Positions 44,484 to 54,082 of a stretch of DNA of 64,000 nt are shown here, piece after piece (the stretch's first letter is position 1; every line of letters starts with the position of its first letter). The position numbers and the translations under genes were made by a program. The stretch is taken from contig CAZQIV010000012.1 in the NCBI GenBank assembly GCA_964593705.1, positions 1-64,000 on the forward strand, read 5' to 3'. This DNA comes from SABY01 sp964593705 (lineage in GTDB: Bacteria > Bacteroidota > Bacteroidia > Bacteroidales > 4484-276). Below the pieces are notes generated by a model. The model did not search any database. It was not told the DNA's origin and was given only the letters and a program-made list of their open reading frames with translations.

Positions 44484-45332
44484 TTATGCTTTTAAGCTAT
44501 TGAATTCAGCATTAAAACTTTCAGGAATCCTGATAATTACTTTGGTTCCTGAATATGCCTTTTGTTTATCCAAAATTGTTTCGGTACAATAAATGATTTT
44601 GCTTCTGTTTGCGGCATTTAAAATTTCCAGGTATTCGTCCATAATAAAAAGAGCCATTCTTAATTTCCTGTCCGGTTTTTTTTCAATTTGCTCATTGTCA
44701 ACCCCATTATCCTCAATGCTAATTACCGTATCTTTTTCTTCAACAGTAACTCTAATGCCCAACAAACCATCTCTTTGCTTTTGAAATAAACCATGCTTTA
44801 TAGCCATTTCTACAAAAGTTAAAATTAAGGCTTTAGGAATCCTCCTGCTTAAATTTACCTGATCGTCAACCTTAATGTTAAAATCAAAACATCCTGAAAA
44901 TCGTATCCATTGCAGTTTAATATACTTTTCAACCAACGATATTTCCTCTTTAAGCGGGATTGCCAGCATCCCGCTATTTTCAAAAATCTGACGCAAAAAT
45001 CCTGAGAATAAGGTTATACATTCGTAAGCCCGGGTTTTTTCATCCTTCAACACAAGATTGGATAAAGTACTCATCACATTAAAAACAAAATGTGGATTTA
45101 ACCTGCTTTTTATCGAATTCAGCTCAAGCATAATAAGCCTGTATCTTAACTCATCTTCTCTTTTTTTTCTGATTTCGGAAAGACGCTGGATAAGCAAAAT
45201 AAAAATGAGAAATGAAGCATAGTAAATGGGAAAATATCCATACCAAACCGGATGAAGAATAAATGCCACCATCGAAAAGGGCAATGCAACCATCCAGGGA
45301 GAAATAAGAATATTGATTAGCCGATGTTTCAT
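44484..45332 (-). CDS. LytS-like histidine kinase with altered ATP site
   Basis: A 282-aa His_kinase (PF06580) family protein with two N-terminal membrane helices (about 10-28, 33-49), a dimerising helix, and the phospho-acceptor segment SRLNPHFVFN (His81 present). The ATPase N-box normally reads PxxENAxKHG; here it is TFVEMAIKHGL with Met176 in place of Asn (44805-44807), and the following G1 box is EDNGVDN rather than DxGxG. Mg-ATP binding is therefore doubtful. It faces the hybrid kinase gene convergently, 45 bp apart. A LytTR partner is not adjacent. Confidence 0.8.
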   Translation of the reverse strand: MKHRLINILISPWMVALPFSMVAFILHPVWYGYFPIYYASFLIFILLIQRLSEIRKKREDELRYRLIMLELNSIKSRLNPHFVFNVMSTLSNLVLKDEKTRAYECITLFSGFLRQIFENSGMLAIPLKEEISLVEKYIKLQWIRFSGCFDFNIKVDDQVNLSRRIPKALILTFVEMAIKHGLFQKQRDGLLGIRVTVEEKDTVISIEDNGVDNEQIEKKPDRKLRMALFIMDEYLEILNAANRSKIIYCTETILDKQKAYSGTKVIIRIPESFNAEFNSLKA

Positions 45333-45490
45333 TTCAGTAAAAATACTTTAGAACAAAGAAACAAAAAAAAATGGTTTTTTAAAACTACCGTGAAATAGCT
45401 ACCAAATAAAGGAACAATTAAATTACAAAAGTGCAATAGGCTGTTTTATGAAAAAGTATTATTTTTCGCCTCAATAAAAAGAACGAAACA

Positions 45491-46720
45491 ATGAGTGAAA
45501 ATGAAATTCAAACTCAGAAAATGCTTTCTGAAAGAATCCTTTCGATTGATTTATTAAGAGGGATAGCTGTTTTAGGTATTCTTATTATGAACATTCAAAC
45601 CTTCTCGATGATTAGCGCTGCCTATATGAATCCCGCCGCATGGGGCGATCTATCTGGGATTAACAAATGGGTATGGATTTTCTCGCATATTGTTGCCAGC
45701 GAAAAATTTATGACTATCTTCTCCATATTATTTGGAGCAGGTGTATTGCTGTTCACGTCTAATGCTGCCGCAAAAGGTTTAAGCCCGGGTGTGTTGCACT
45801 ACCGCAGAATGTTCTGGCTTTTAATTTTTGGCCTGTTGCATGCCTATCTTATTTGGTACGGCGATATTTTGGTGGCTTATAGCCTGTGTGGTATGTTGGT
45901 TTTTGTTTTCAGAAAAAAATCAATAAAAACTTTGCTAATCGTTGGAGGTGTGTTTTTAATCGTACCGGCATTATTTTCACTTTTTGCAGGAGCAACTACT
46001 GATTTTTGGCCACAGGAGTCCATTGATCAAAATATGAAAGGCTGGGCTCCCGCGTTGGACAATATCGAGAACGAAATTTCTATTCGCCGTGGTGGTTGGC
46101 TAACGCAGATGCAATTTCGTGTTGAACATGTGATACTGATGCAAACCTTCGTTTTCTTCTGGTTTGTGTTTTGGCGGGTTACGGGAATGATGTTATTGGG
46201 AATGGCACTTTTTAAATCCGGCATACTCTCAGCCAATAAATCACGAAAATTTTATCTTCGGATGGCATTAATTGGCATCCCGATAGGATTTTTGCTGTCG
46301 GGATGGGGTGTATATGAAAATTTTAAAGCAGACTGGAATATGCTTTTTTCACAATTTTTTGGGAGTGTGTTCAATTATTTTGGGAGTGTATTTACCGCTT
46401 TGGGATATATTGGGGTAGTAATGCTTATTGCTAAATCAACCTACCTGATTAGATTTAAACAAGTACTTTCGTCCGTTGGCAAAATGGCCTTTACAAATTA
46501 CATCCTGATGTCGTTGATCGGTATGTTTGTTTTTTATGGAAACGGCCTAGCCCTTTTTTCAAAAGTTGAGCGTGCCCCACAATTGTTTTTTGTGCTTGCA
46601 ATATGGATAATTTTGCTAATTATCTCACCACTATGGTTAAAATATTTTAGGTTTGGCCCCTTAGAATGGTTCTGGCGGTTGCTCACTTACCTCAAGTTTC
46701 AATCCATCAAAAAGAGATAA
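45491..46720 (+). CDS. DUF418 (YeiB-type) membrane protein
   Basis: A 409-aa protein with about nine membrane helices. N-terminus ERILSIDLLRGIAVLGILIM, then EKFMTIFSILFGAG, and the C-terminal DUF418 region (FGPLEWFWRLLTYLKFQ). The family, which includes YeiB, is related to membrane acyltransferases; a role in envelope modification is inferred. It is followed 8 bp later by a 47-aa membrane peptide that may be its partner. Confidence 0.85.
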   Translation: MSENEIQTQKMLSERILSIDLLRGIAVLGILIMNIQTFSMISAAYMNPAAWGDLSGINKWVWIFSHIVASEKFMTIFSILFGAGVLLFTSNAAAKGLSPGVLHYRRMFWLLIFGLLHAYLIWYGDILVAYSLCGMLVFVFRKKSIKTLLIVGGVFLIVPALFSLFAGATTDFWPQESIDQNMKGWAPALDNIENEISIRRGGWLTQMQFRVEHVILMQTFVFFWFVFWRVTGMMLLGMALFKSGILSANKSRKFYLRMALIGIPIGFLLSGWGVYENFKADWNMLFSQFFGSVFNYFGSVFTALGYIGVVMLIAKSTYLIRFKQVLSSVGKMAFTNYILMSLIGMFVFYGNGLALFSKVERAPQLFFVLAIWIILLIISPLWLKYFRFGPLEWFWRLLTYLKFQSIKKR

Positions 46721-46727
46721 TAAAATC

Positions 46728-46871
46728 ATGCAAAAAAACAAACATCTTCGAAAAGAAATGTCAGCATCTGAGCAGCAAAAACATAAAAGTACGCTAAGGC
46801 TTACCTATACAGGAATTGCCATGTTGCTTATTGTTTCCGTTTTTCTATATCTTAAAAAAATACAGGCATAA
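46728..46871 (+). CDS. Small single-span membrane protein
   Basis: 47 aa, ATG 46728. Basic, polar N-terminus (NKHLRKEMSASEQQKHKST) then one membrane helix (YTGIAMLLIVSVFLYLKK). It is in the same direction and 7 bp after the DUF418 gene, and a terminator follows immediately. Probably real because of its composition and position; no known family. Confidence 0.55.
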   Translation: MQKNKHLRKEMSASEQQKHKSTLRLTYTGIAMLLIVSVFLYLKKIQA

Positions 46872-46876
46872 AAAAA

Positions 46877-46902
46877 CCTTCCGGCAAACACTAGCCGGAA
46901 GG
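46877..46902. terminator. Bidirectional terminator between DUF418 operon and gyrB
   Basis: CCTTCCGGC (46877-46885) pairs with GCCGGAAGG (46894-46902) around an 8-base loop, with A runs on the left and on the right that give T runs for minus-strand transcripts. It serves convergent genes. Confidence 0.8.
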
Positions 46903-46938
46903 AAAAAAAACAATGAAAAAAAGTAGCGTTCACAATCG

Positions 46939-48906
46939 CTACACATCAATTTTTGCGTATTTAGCATTTCTTTCAATAAAGTCACGCCGTGGGGCTACAT
47001 CATCGCCCATGAGCATCGAAAAAATCCTGTCGGCTTCTGTACCGTTTTCGATATGAACCTGACGCAAAATTCTGGTTTCCGGGTTCATTGTAGTCGACCA
47101 CAATTGCTCGGCGTTCATTTCACCAAGACCTTTATAACGCTGAATGTGTACGCCTTTGCCTTCGCCATTTACCGACCATTCTTTAATGGTATCATTCCGT
47201 TCATCATCCGACCAGCAATATTTTTCGTCTTTCCCTTTTTTGAGTAAATAGAGTGGTGGGGTGGCAATGTAAACATAGCCCTTCTCAACCAGCTCTTTCA
47301 TATACCTGAAAAAGAAGGTAAGGATAAGCGTGGCAATATGGCTTCCATCCACGTCGGCATCCGTCATAATGATAACCTTATGATAGCGCAGCTTGACAAG
47401 ATTTAGCGCTTTGCTGTCTTCTTCGGTCCCAATGGAAATTCCAAGCGCGGTAAACATATTTTTGATCTCTTCGTTTTCGAAGATTTTATGCAGCATGGCT
47501 TTTTCCACGTTCAGGATTTTTCCGCGTAAAGGGAGAATGGCCTGGAACTTCCGGTCGCGACCCTGTTTGGCCGTACCACCGGCAGAATCACCCTCCACGA
47601 GATAAATCTCGCAAAGCGCAGGATCTCTTTCAGAGCAGTCGGACAATTTGCCGGGTAGCCCGGTTGAAGAAAGCACATTCTTTCGCTGAACCAGTTCGCG
47701 TGCCTTACGTGCGGCATGACGCGCGGTGGCAGCAAGAATTACTTTATTAACGATTGTGCGGGCTTCTTTCGGGTTTTCTTCGAGATAATGCGACAATGAT
47801 TCGCTAACCATTTGGTCAACTGCACCCATCGCATCCGAATTACCAAGTTTGGTTTTTGTTTGCCCTTCAAACTGGGGCTCCTGAACTTTTATTGAAATAA
47901 TGGCTGTAAGTCCTTCGCGGAAATCATCACCACTAATATCGAATTTGAGCTTTGAAAGCATCCCCGATTTATCGGCATACGATTTAAGTGTTCGGGTAAG
48001 GCCTCGCCTAAAACCTGCAAGGTGCGTTCCCCCTTCGTGGGTATTAATGTTGTTTACATACGAATGAAGATTTTCGCTGAAAGAGGTATTATATTGCATG
48101 GCAATCTCAATCGGTATTTCGTTTTTCTCTCCTTCGATGGCAATGGGATCGGGCATTAATTTGTCGCGGGTTGCATCAAGGTAATCTATAAAATCTGCAA
48201 GCCCTCTTTCGGAAAGGAAATTTTCAGACACAAAATCACCGTTTTCATCAGTTTCTCTTTCATCGGTGATTTTTAGTTTAATGCCTTTATTAAGGAACGA
48301 AAGCTCACGCAGGCGGGATGCCAGGATTTCGAAATTGTATTCTGAAACAATAAAAATTGTATTGTCAGGGATAAAAGTAACCATGGTGCCGTTTTCATCT
48401 GAATCGCCGATGACCTTCACAGGTTCAACAGGTTTTCCACGGTGGTATTCCTGACGGAAAACTTTCCCTTCGCGGTAAACTGTCGCAACAAGTTTGGTGG
48501 AAAGTGCATTAACAACCGAAACACCTACACCATGCAAACCACCGGATACTTTATAGGATCCTTTATCAAATTTACCCCCGGCATGGAGCACTGTCATTAC
48601 TACTTCAAGAGCCGAACGGTTTTCTTTTTCGTGCAATCCTGTAGGGATTCCACGGCCATTATCGGTAACGGTAACTGAATTGTCCTTATGGATAATTACT
48701 CCTATGGTATCGCAGTAACCTGCAAGCGCCTCATCGATGGAATTATCTACAACTTCGTAAACCAGGTGATGAAGTCCTTTTGTACTTACATCGCCAATGT
48801 ACATTGCAGGGCGTAATCTTACAGCTTCAAGTCCTTCGAGTACCTGAATGTTATCTGCTGAATAATCTTGTGAAGACAAATTTTTCTCTTCTGCTGTCAT
48901 AATCAA
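46939..48906 (-). CDS. gyrB: DNA gyrase subunit B
   Basis: A 655-aa type IIA topoisomerase B subunit. GHKL ATPase: VYEVVDNSIDEALAGYCD, DNGRGIPTG, GGLHGVGVSVVNALS; transducer domain; TOPRIM: EGDSAGGTAKQGRDRKFQAI, LPLRGKILNVEKA, DADVDGSHIATLILTF; C-terminal QRYKGLGEMNAEQLWSTTMN, the GyrB rather than ParE signature. It introduces negative supercoils together with GyrA, which is not in the window. Fully intact. A TATTTTTG -7 box lies about 31 bp upstream of the start (48937-48944, minus strand). Confidence 0.97.
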   Translation of the reverse strand: MIMTAEEKNLSSQDYSADNIQVLEGLEAVRLRPAMYIGDVSTKGLHHLVYEVVDNSIDEALAGYCDTIGVIIHKDNSVTVTDNGRGIPTGLHEKENRSALEVVMTVLHAGGKFDKGSYKVSGGLHGVGVSVVNALSTKLVATVYREGKVFRQEYHRGKPVEPVKVIGDSDENGTMVTFIPDNTIFIVSEYNFEILASRLRELSFLNKGIKLKITDERETDENGDFVSENFLSERGLADFIDYLDATRDKLMPDPIAIEGEKNEIPIEIAMQYNTSFSENLHSYVNNINTHEGGTHLAGFRRGLTRTLKSYADKSGMLSKLKFDISGDDFREGLTAIISIKVQEPQFEGQTKTKLGNSDAMGAVDQMVSESLSHYLEENPKEARTIVNKVILAATARHAARKARELVQRKNVLSSTGLPGKLSDCSERDPALCEIYLVEGDSAGGTAKQGRDRKFQAILPLRGKILNVEKAMLHKIFENEEIKNMFTALGISIGTEEDSKALNLVKLRYHKVIIMTDADVDGSHIATLILTFFFRYMKELVEKGYVYIATPPLYLLKKGKDEKYCWSDDERNDTIKEWSVNGEGKGVHIQRYKGLGEMNAEQLWSTTMNPETRILRQVHIENGTEADRIFSMLMGDDVAPRRDFIERNAKYAKIDV

Positions 48907-48936
48907 TTAATTGGAAAATATGCTAAAAATTTGATG

Positions 48937-48944
48937 CAAAAATA
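48937..48944 (-). promoter_or_regulatory. Candidate -7 box (TATTTTTG) for gyrB
   Basis: Exact TAnnTTTG on the minus strand; a -33 TTTG is not at 19 bp. Confidence 0.4.
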
Positions 48945-49010
48945 CTAAATATCTTTCTAATATTCATTATTTTACACTCTTTGGGCAGGGGTTTTTATCA
49001 ACAAAAACAA

Positions 49011-50711
49011 TTAAAAAGAAAATGTAAACCCGGCCATCCCATTAATGCGCTGAGACGGATAGTTGTACCACCGGTAAAATCTTGCTGCGGTAAGATTATT
49101 TACCCGGGCATAAGCCGAAACGCGATCGTTGAAATGATACTCCAATCCAAGATTCAAATCTACGAAAGCCTTATTTTCTTCAATGCTTGGAGCTCCGTTT
49201 TCCACCACCTGGGCATAAGTTTTTCCATTAAAAAACAGATTGGCGGTAAAAGAAATCTTTTCGGAATACAAGTACTTTCCTGAGAGGGATGCTTCGATAG
49301 TTGGCTTATGCCAGGGTTTTGCCTGGGTAAGGAGTTGATAATCGTTATAGTTGGCGCTGAGCAGTATATTAAAATATTTGCTTTGCTGGTAGCCAAGCTC
49401 AAGCGATACTGTAGTTAACTGCCCATCAGCATAAATGCCCGTAAATTTATTCCCAAAATTTTGAGTAATATCAGGACTGTAGGAGAGCATGTAATCGTTA
49501 TTGAAAAACATCATATTTTCAATATCGGCATAAGCCACACTAAAATTGTAATCGATCGTTTCGCTTGCTTTCCCGGTAACGCCACCTTTTATCTTATACT
49601 TCGTGTTGGTGAATCCTAAAGGAAAAATGGAGTTTACCCAGGGATTTTCACTTGAGACCGACCTGAATGAATTGCGCTCAAGTCCTCCTGTTACCGAGGT
49701 ATAAAACCTGAGGAATTTAGGGATAACCTGGTACGAAGCCCGAACCTCCGGGTACACGTAAAACTCAGCAGCAGAATCGGATGCCATAGCGCCTTTTATG
49801 CCAATGGTTAAATCCAGAAATTCGAAATTCCAACGCAAATATGGTTTGATTTCAGCAACAAAAGTGCCCTGACTATCGAGGCTATCCTTATTATTGTAAA
49901 AATCGAAATTCACATCCACACCCATTTCCTGTTTATCTACAAAATCAAAAAATTCATCTTTAGAGTTGAAATTAGATTTGAGCCCAATCATTAATTCGTT
50001 TGTTTCATAAAGGTCGTCGAGATTGTAAAAACTCAGCCTTGCACCATAATTCAGTTTGTTATCCCTTTTCTTATTCGAGGTTAATCCCAGACTTGCACCA
50101 ATCAGCGAAAAACGTTGGCGAAGATCATCGTCAGAAACAGGGTTGTTTATAAATTCATCGGGCTTAAACCCGTAATAATGCACCACGTTTCTGTCGTAAT
50201 AAATCTTTGCCGACAAAATCTTTTCTTTTAAATATCTTTTTACAAAAAGGCTTGCCTGGTTTTGGCTGAACGCGCTGTTGGCATAATCCTGAATATCTCC
50301 TTTTGACGAGAGGTGACGGGCATGAAAACCAATGGAAAAATCCTCGGAGCTAAGGCTGTTGGTAAAAAGCTCAACATAGGGCATGGTATAATTTCCAAAG
50401 CCGGCACACAGGTAATTCCGGCGCATTTCCTCTTCGGTTTTCACTTCGATAAGCGAGGGTTTGATGGCCGAAATTTCGTAAGTTGTATAAACCGGTTCGC
50501 TGCTGATGCTATAATTTATGGGGACTACCTCCACTTTTGTTTCTGGTATTTGTGGAGTGAGGGATTTTTTAATGGCATCGGAAATCACCGGTTTGTAAGG
50601 TGCCACAATGGTTACCTCCTGATTTTGCGAAAACAAAACCTTAGCCTGAATGCACAACAACAAAACCAGTAGAAATATATTTCTGAAATATTTAAATTGC
50701 ATTTTTGTCAT
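49011..50711 (-). CDS. Outer-membrane beta-barrel protein (TonB-receptor-like barrel)
   Basis: A 566-aa protein with a signal peptide (about 10-28, ending LFSQ), a short periplasmic segment (EVTIVAPYKPVISDAIKKSL) and a long barrel of paired strands with aromatic girdles (FSIGFHARHLSS, NKLNYGARLSFYN, ISFTANLFFNGKT, DRVSAYARVNNLT), ending MAGFTFSF, a C-terminal Phe signal for Bam insertion. The final part resembles TonB-dependent receptors, but no plug domain is present. It is 57 bp downstream of a large TPR protein in the same operon, so the two probably form an outer-membrane complex of unknown function. Confidence 0.75.
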   Translation of the reverse strand: MTKMQFKYFRNIFLLVLLLCIQAKVLFSQNQEVTIVAPYKPVISDAIKKSLTPQIPETKVEVVPINYSISSEPVYTTYEISAIKPSLIEVKTEEEMRRNYLCAGFGNYTMPYVELFTNSLSSEDFSIGFHARHLSSKGDIQDYANSAFSQNQASLFVKRYLKEKILSAKIYYDRNVVHYYGFKPDEFINNPVSDDDLRQRFSLIGASLGLTSNKKRDNKLNYGARLSFYNLDDLYETNELMIGLKSNFNSKDEFFDFVDKQEMGVDVNFDFYNNKDSLDSQGTFVAEIKPYLRWNFEFLDLTIGIKGAMASDSAAEFYVYPEVRASYQVIPKFLRFYTSVTGGLERNSFRSVSSENPWVNSIFPLGFTNTKYKIKGGVTGKASETIDYNFSVAYADIENMMFFNNDYMLSYSPDITQNFGNKFTGIYADGQLTTVSLELGYQQSKYFNILLSANYNDYQLLTQAKPWHKPTIEASLSGKYLYSEKISFTANLFFNGKTYAQVVENGAPSIEENKAFVDLNLGLEYHFNDRVSAYARVNNLTAARFYRWYNYPSQRINGMAGFTFSF

Positions 50712-50768
50712 ATTTTAATCTTTCAATATCCTGAATCATTGTTTTCCTGGTGAATACTACTCTTCTCT

Positions 50769-53700
50769 TTAGCGCTTCAAATTATTTCCTGTTGTATCCT
50801 GCAACTTCATCTCTTTCTCAGCTTCCTGTTGCTCCAGTACATCAAGCTTTTCGCGGGCTTCATTTTTTAAATCCTCACCGGGATAATTATCGATAATACT
50901 TTGTAAAGTCTGACGCGCCTGGAAAACATTGTCATTTGTAGTATAAATTTCGGCAAGCATAATAAATGCTTTGGCTTTCCAGTATTCAAAAGCGGCATAT
51001 TCGTTAACCAACTCAAAAACCATCTCTTCCGCCTTCTGATAATTTTTAAGTTTAAACTGGATGGATGTTAACATATACTTGGCCTCTGCTCCTTTTTCGC
51101 CATCTGTTAAACTTGTTGTGATTTCAAATTCTTTTGTGGCTCGCGAAATGTCATCGATGGCCATGGCTGATTTTGCAGTAATAAAATGAGCATTCAGGAT
51201 TTGATCGTTGCTTAATTTTTCACGCTTAATCAGCTTATCCGAAACTTCAATGGCCTTTTTATAGTAGCCAAGTTTGTAGTTACAGGTCAACTGCCCGTCG
51301 ATGGCAAGGGTTATGTTGCTTTGATAATCAGCGTTTGCTTCCAATTTCACAAAGTTATCGAGGGCCGCTTCATAATTTTTAAAATCAAGATTTATTTTTC
51401 CGGCTTTAACCAGTGCATTCTCGGTATATTTCGATTTGGGGTTTTCCAAAACGAAGTTGTACCCATTCAATGCATCCTGCGTATTCCCCAACTTAAAATC
51501 GCATTCCGATTTGTAATAATTTGCATTAAGAATAAATACGCCATTGGGAAATTGCCGTTTGTAATCAGCATAAGCATTTATAGCAGCATTACAATTATTG
51601 TTCATATAGAGCATCTCGGCCGAGAGGTAGGTAACCGAATCCTGTTCGCTCACTGTAACGTTTGCAAAAGGCACAGTTTCGGCGTAAGCGTAATATTCAC
51701 CTACGGCATTTTTGTCGATATATATGTTGCGAATTGTTTCGAGGGCTTCCTTTGCTTCCGGTGTTCCGGGATAGTCTGATATAATCTTTTTGAGTATTAC
51801 AATGGCTTCATCATTTTCGTTTTGATTGTAATGAACAAAACCGATTTTTTGCATCACCTTAACTACATAGCTACTTTTTGGAAAGTTTGTTAACATTTTA
51901 TTATACCAAACCAGCGCGTTCCTGTTATCGTTGGATATTAAGTATGATTCGGCAATTTCAAAATATGCATCATCATTATACGTAGATCCCGGAAATTTCT
52001 GTATGAGATCTTTCAGTGCCTCAATTTTTAAGTTATTGTCTCCTGTAGCGCCTTGCGAGAGTGCTTTTTGAAAAAGCGCATAATCACTGTCAGGTGAATT
52101 CCTGCGAATTGCCCGATCATATTCACCCACGGCTTCCTTATAGTTTTTGGTAATAAAATAGCAATCGCCCATTCTCACTATGGCATCCGTTACAAAACCT
52201 TCAGCCTCCGGGGCAGGGCGGCTTACAAATTGCTGAAAAGTCAACACTGCATTATCGTAATATTTAAGGTTGAAATAAGCATATCCGAGGTTGTATTTTG
52301 TCATGGGATAAAGATCGAGGTTATAAGCCCCGGGCGAAACCATGAAATCATCGTAATTATCGATGGCCCTCGTATAGTTGCCCATCCTGAAATAAGTTTC
52401 GCCGGCCCAGTAACGCGCCTTTGCCGTCAGGATTTTATCATGATTATTCGACAATGATTTATTAAAATTCTTTATTGCTTCATCGTACATTGCAGCATTA
52501 AAAAGCTGTATAGCCCGCTGGTAGGTTATTTTTTGATAGGCCGCTTTTAAATCCTGATTTTTTACCCGAATTTTTTCGATGGCATCAATGGCAGTTTGGT
52601 AGTCTTTCGTGGATAAAAAGATATTGGTGAGATACATGTAGGCTTCATCCAATCTTTCGGAACCGGGGTAGTCGACAATGTATTGTGTTAACACCTCAAT
52701 CGAACTGTTGAAAGGATCGTAGGCCAGCTCGTAGGTTAATTTGGCATAATTAAAAAGGGCATCTTCCCTTATTTTTTCGTTGCCCTCAATTTGAAAAGCG
52801 GAATAAAAAGCACTTTGTGCAAACTTTTTTTCGTTGGTTTTAAGGTAGCAATCGGCAAGGTGATACCAGGCATTTTGCGTCATATCATCCTTGTCCCCGG
52901 CAACTTTTTGAAATTTTGAAATGGCATTTTCATAATCGCCGCTTCGGTAGTAAGCATAAGCAAGCTGGTAGTTCTCCTCACGCGTAAGCGACTTCCGCGA
53001 AAAATCCTGGTAGATATTAAAATACTCAAGCGACTTTTCAAAATCGCCATTGATATAAAATGCCTCGGCGACAATGCGTGCCGCTTCAGCTTTTTTCTTT
53101 TTATCATCAATATCATTTGCAATCAAATCCGGCCCAATGGCCGTAATTTCGTTATAATTTTTATTGGTAAAATTGATTTGCAAAATATAAAAAGGTACTT
53201 CCTGACCAAATTCAGAATTTTTATCGAGCGCCCTAAAATATTTCAGGGCATTGTCGTAATCCTGCTCCATATAGGCTATCTGGGCATAATAATAATTTGC
53301 TGCATCGCGATAGCGGGATTCAGTATTCAGGATCGGGTAAAACACTTCTTTGGCCTTTGTGTAGTTTTCCTGTTGCAAATAACTATAAGCCATCTTATAA
53401 AGGTATTCAGTCATTTGAGCACTTGTCAGCAAATAAGGCTCAACTATTGTAAACTGCTCAACTGCATCCCGGTACTTGCGCGATTCATAATAGATAAAAC
53501 CGAGGTATAGATGGGCCTGATTAGTTTTACTGTGGTCAGGATAATAACGGATAAAATCCACAAATTTTTGTTTGGCCTCGGGATGGTCGAGTTTAAAGTC
53601 GCAAAGTGCATCAAAAAACCGGGCATCAAGACTCATCACCGATATGCCGGCCGGTAGCCCGTCGAGCAAGCCATGAAACACTTCCTGTGCAGCGCCATAC

Positions 53701-53843
53701 TGCATCTTTTCAACCAAATCCAAACCTAAACTGTACGAGGCTTCCGGATCGTCATAAATCCTGGTTTGCTGTGCTGATAAAAACACCGGGAAACAGATAA
53801 TAAAGGAAAGAAATCCTATTTTGATTAACGCTCTGATACTCAT
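50769..53843 (-). CDS. Large periplasmic TPR protein
   Basis: A 1024-aa exported protein: signal peptide (LSFIICFPVFLSAQQ), then about 25 tetratricopeptide repeats through to the end (for example ARYWAGETYFRMGNYTRAID, NDDAYFEIAESYLISNDNRN, EAKYMLTSIQFKLKNYQKAE) and a charged C-terminal tail (EQQEAEKEMKLQDTTGN). Such solenoids are protein-binding scaffolds related to YbgF/BamD-type proteins. Its gene precedes the outer-membrane barrel gene and gyrB on the same strand; the barrel is the likely partner. Confidence 0.85.
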   Translation of the reverse strand: MSIRALIKIGFLSFIICFPVFLSAQQTRIYDDPEASYSLGLDLVEKMQYGAAQEVFHGLLDGLPAGISVMSLDARFFDALCDFKLDHPEAKQKFVDFIRYYPDHSKTNQAHLYLGFIYYESRKYRDAVEQFTIVEPYLLTSAQMTEYLYKMAYSYLQQENYTKAKEVFYPILNTESRYRDAANYYYAQIAYMEQDYDNALKYFRALDKNSEFGQEVPFYILQINFTNKNYNEITAIGPDLIANDIDDKKKKAEAARIVAEAFYINGDFEKSLEYFNIYQDFSRKSLTREENYQLAYAYYRSGDYENAISKFQKVAGDKDDMTQNAWYHLADCYLKTNEKKFAQSAFYSAFQIEGNEKIREDALFNYAKLTYELAYDPFNSSIEVLTQYIVDYPGSERLDEAYMYLTNIFLSTKDYQTAIDAIEKIRVKNQDLKAAYQKITYQRAIQLFNAAMYDEAIKNFNKSLSNNHDKILTAKARYWAGETYFRMGNYTRAIDNYDDFMVSPGAYNLDLYPMTKYNLGYAYFNLKYYDNAVLTFQQFVSRPAPEAEGFVTDAIVRMGDCYFITKNYKEAVGEYDRAIRRNSPDSDYALFQKALSQGATGDNNLKIEALKDLIQKFPGSTYNDDAYFEIAESYLISNDNRNALVWYNKMLTNFPKSSYVVKVMQKIGFVHYNQNENDEAIVILKKIISDYPGTPEAKEALETIRNIYIDKNAVGEYYAYAETVPFANVTVSEQDSVTYLSAEMLYMNNNCNAAINAYADYKRQFPNGVFILNANYYKSECDFKLGNTQDALNGYNFVLENPKSKYTENALVKAGKINLDFKNYEAALDNFVKLEANADYQSNITLAIDGQLTCNYKLGYYKKAIEVSDKLIKREKLSNDQILNAHFITAKSAMAIDDISRATKEFEITTSLTDGEKGAEAKYMLTSIQFKLKNYQKAEEMVFELVNEYAAFEYWKAKAFIMLAEIYTTNDNVFQARQTLQSIIDNYPGEDLKNEAREKLDVLEQQEAEKEMKLQDTTGNNLKR

Positions 53844-53997
53844 GCTTTTTTTTCTTGTGCCTAATTAGTCCTGCTTAAACAAACATGCAAACGAACGAAA
53901 GGGAGAGATATTTTAAGCATCCAAAAGCGTAAAAAACAAATTCCGCAAGTGCATTTTATAAGGCTTCGCACTTGAAACCACAAATAGCAAACATGAT

Positions 53998-54040
53998 GAA
54001 AAACAAAAAAGATGCTTTGCGGCCTCTTTTTTGTTTTTTC
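53998..54040. terminator. A/T-rich hairpin between the TPR gene and the LytS/LytTR operon
   Basis: GAAAAACAAAAAAGA (53998-54012) pairs with TCTTTTTTGTTTTTTC (54025-54040). On the minus strand it lies downstream of the kinase gene that ends at 54083 and ends in a T run, so it probably terminates that operon. Confidence 0.6.
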
Positions 54041-54082
54041 CAAACCTGTAAATTTGCTAAACAGTTACATCGAACTTTGGGT

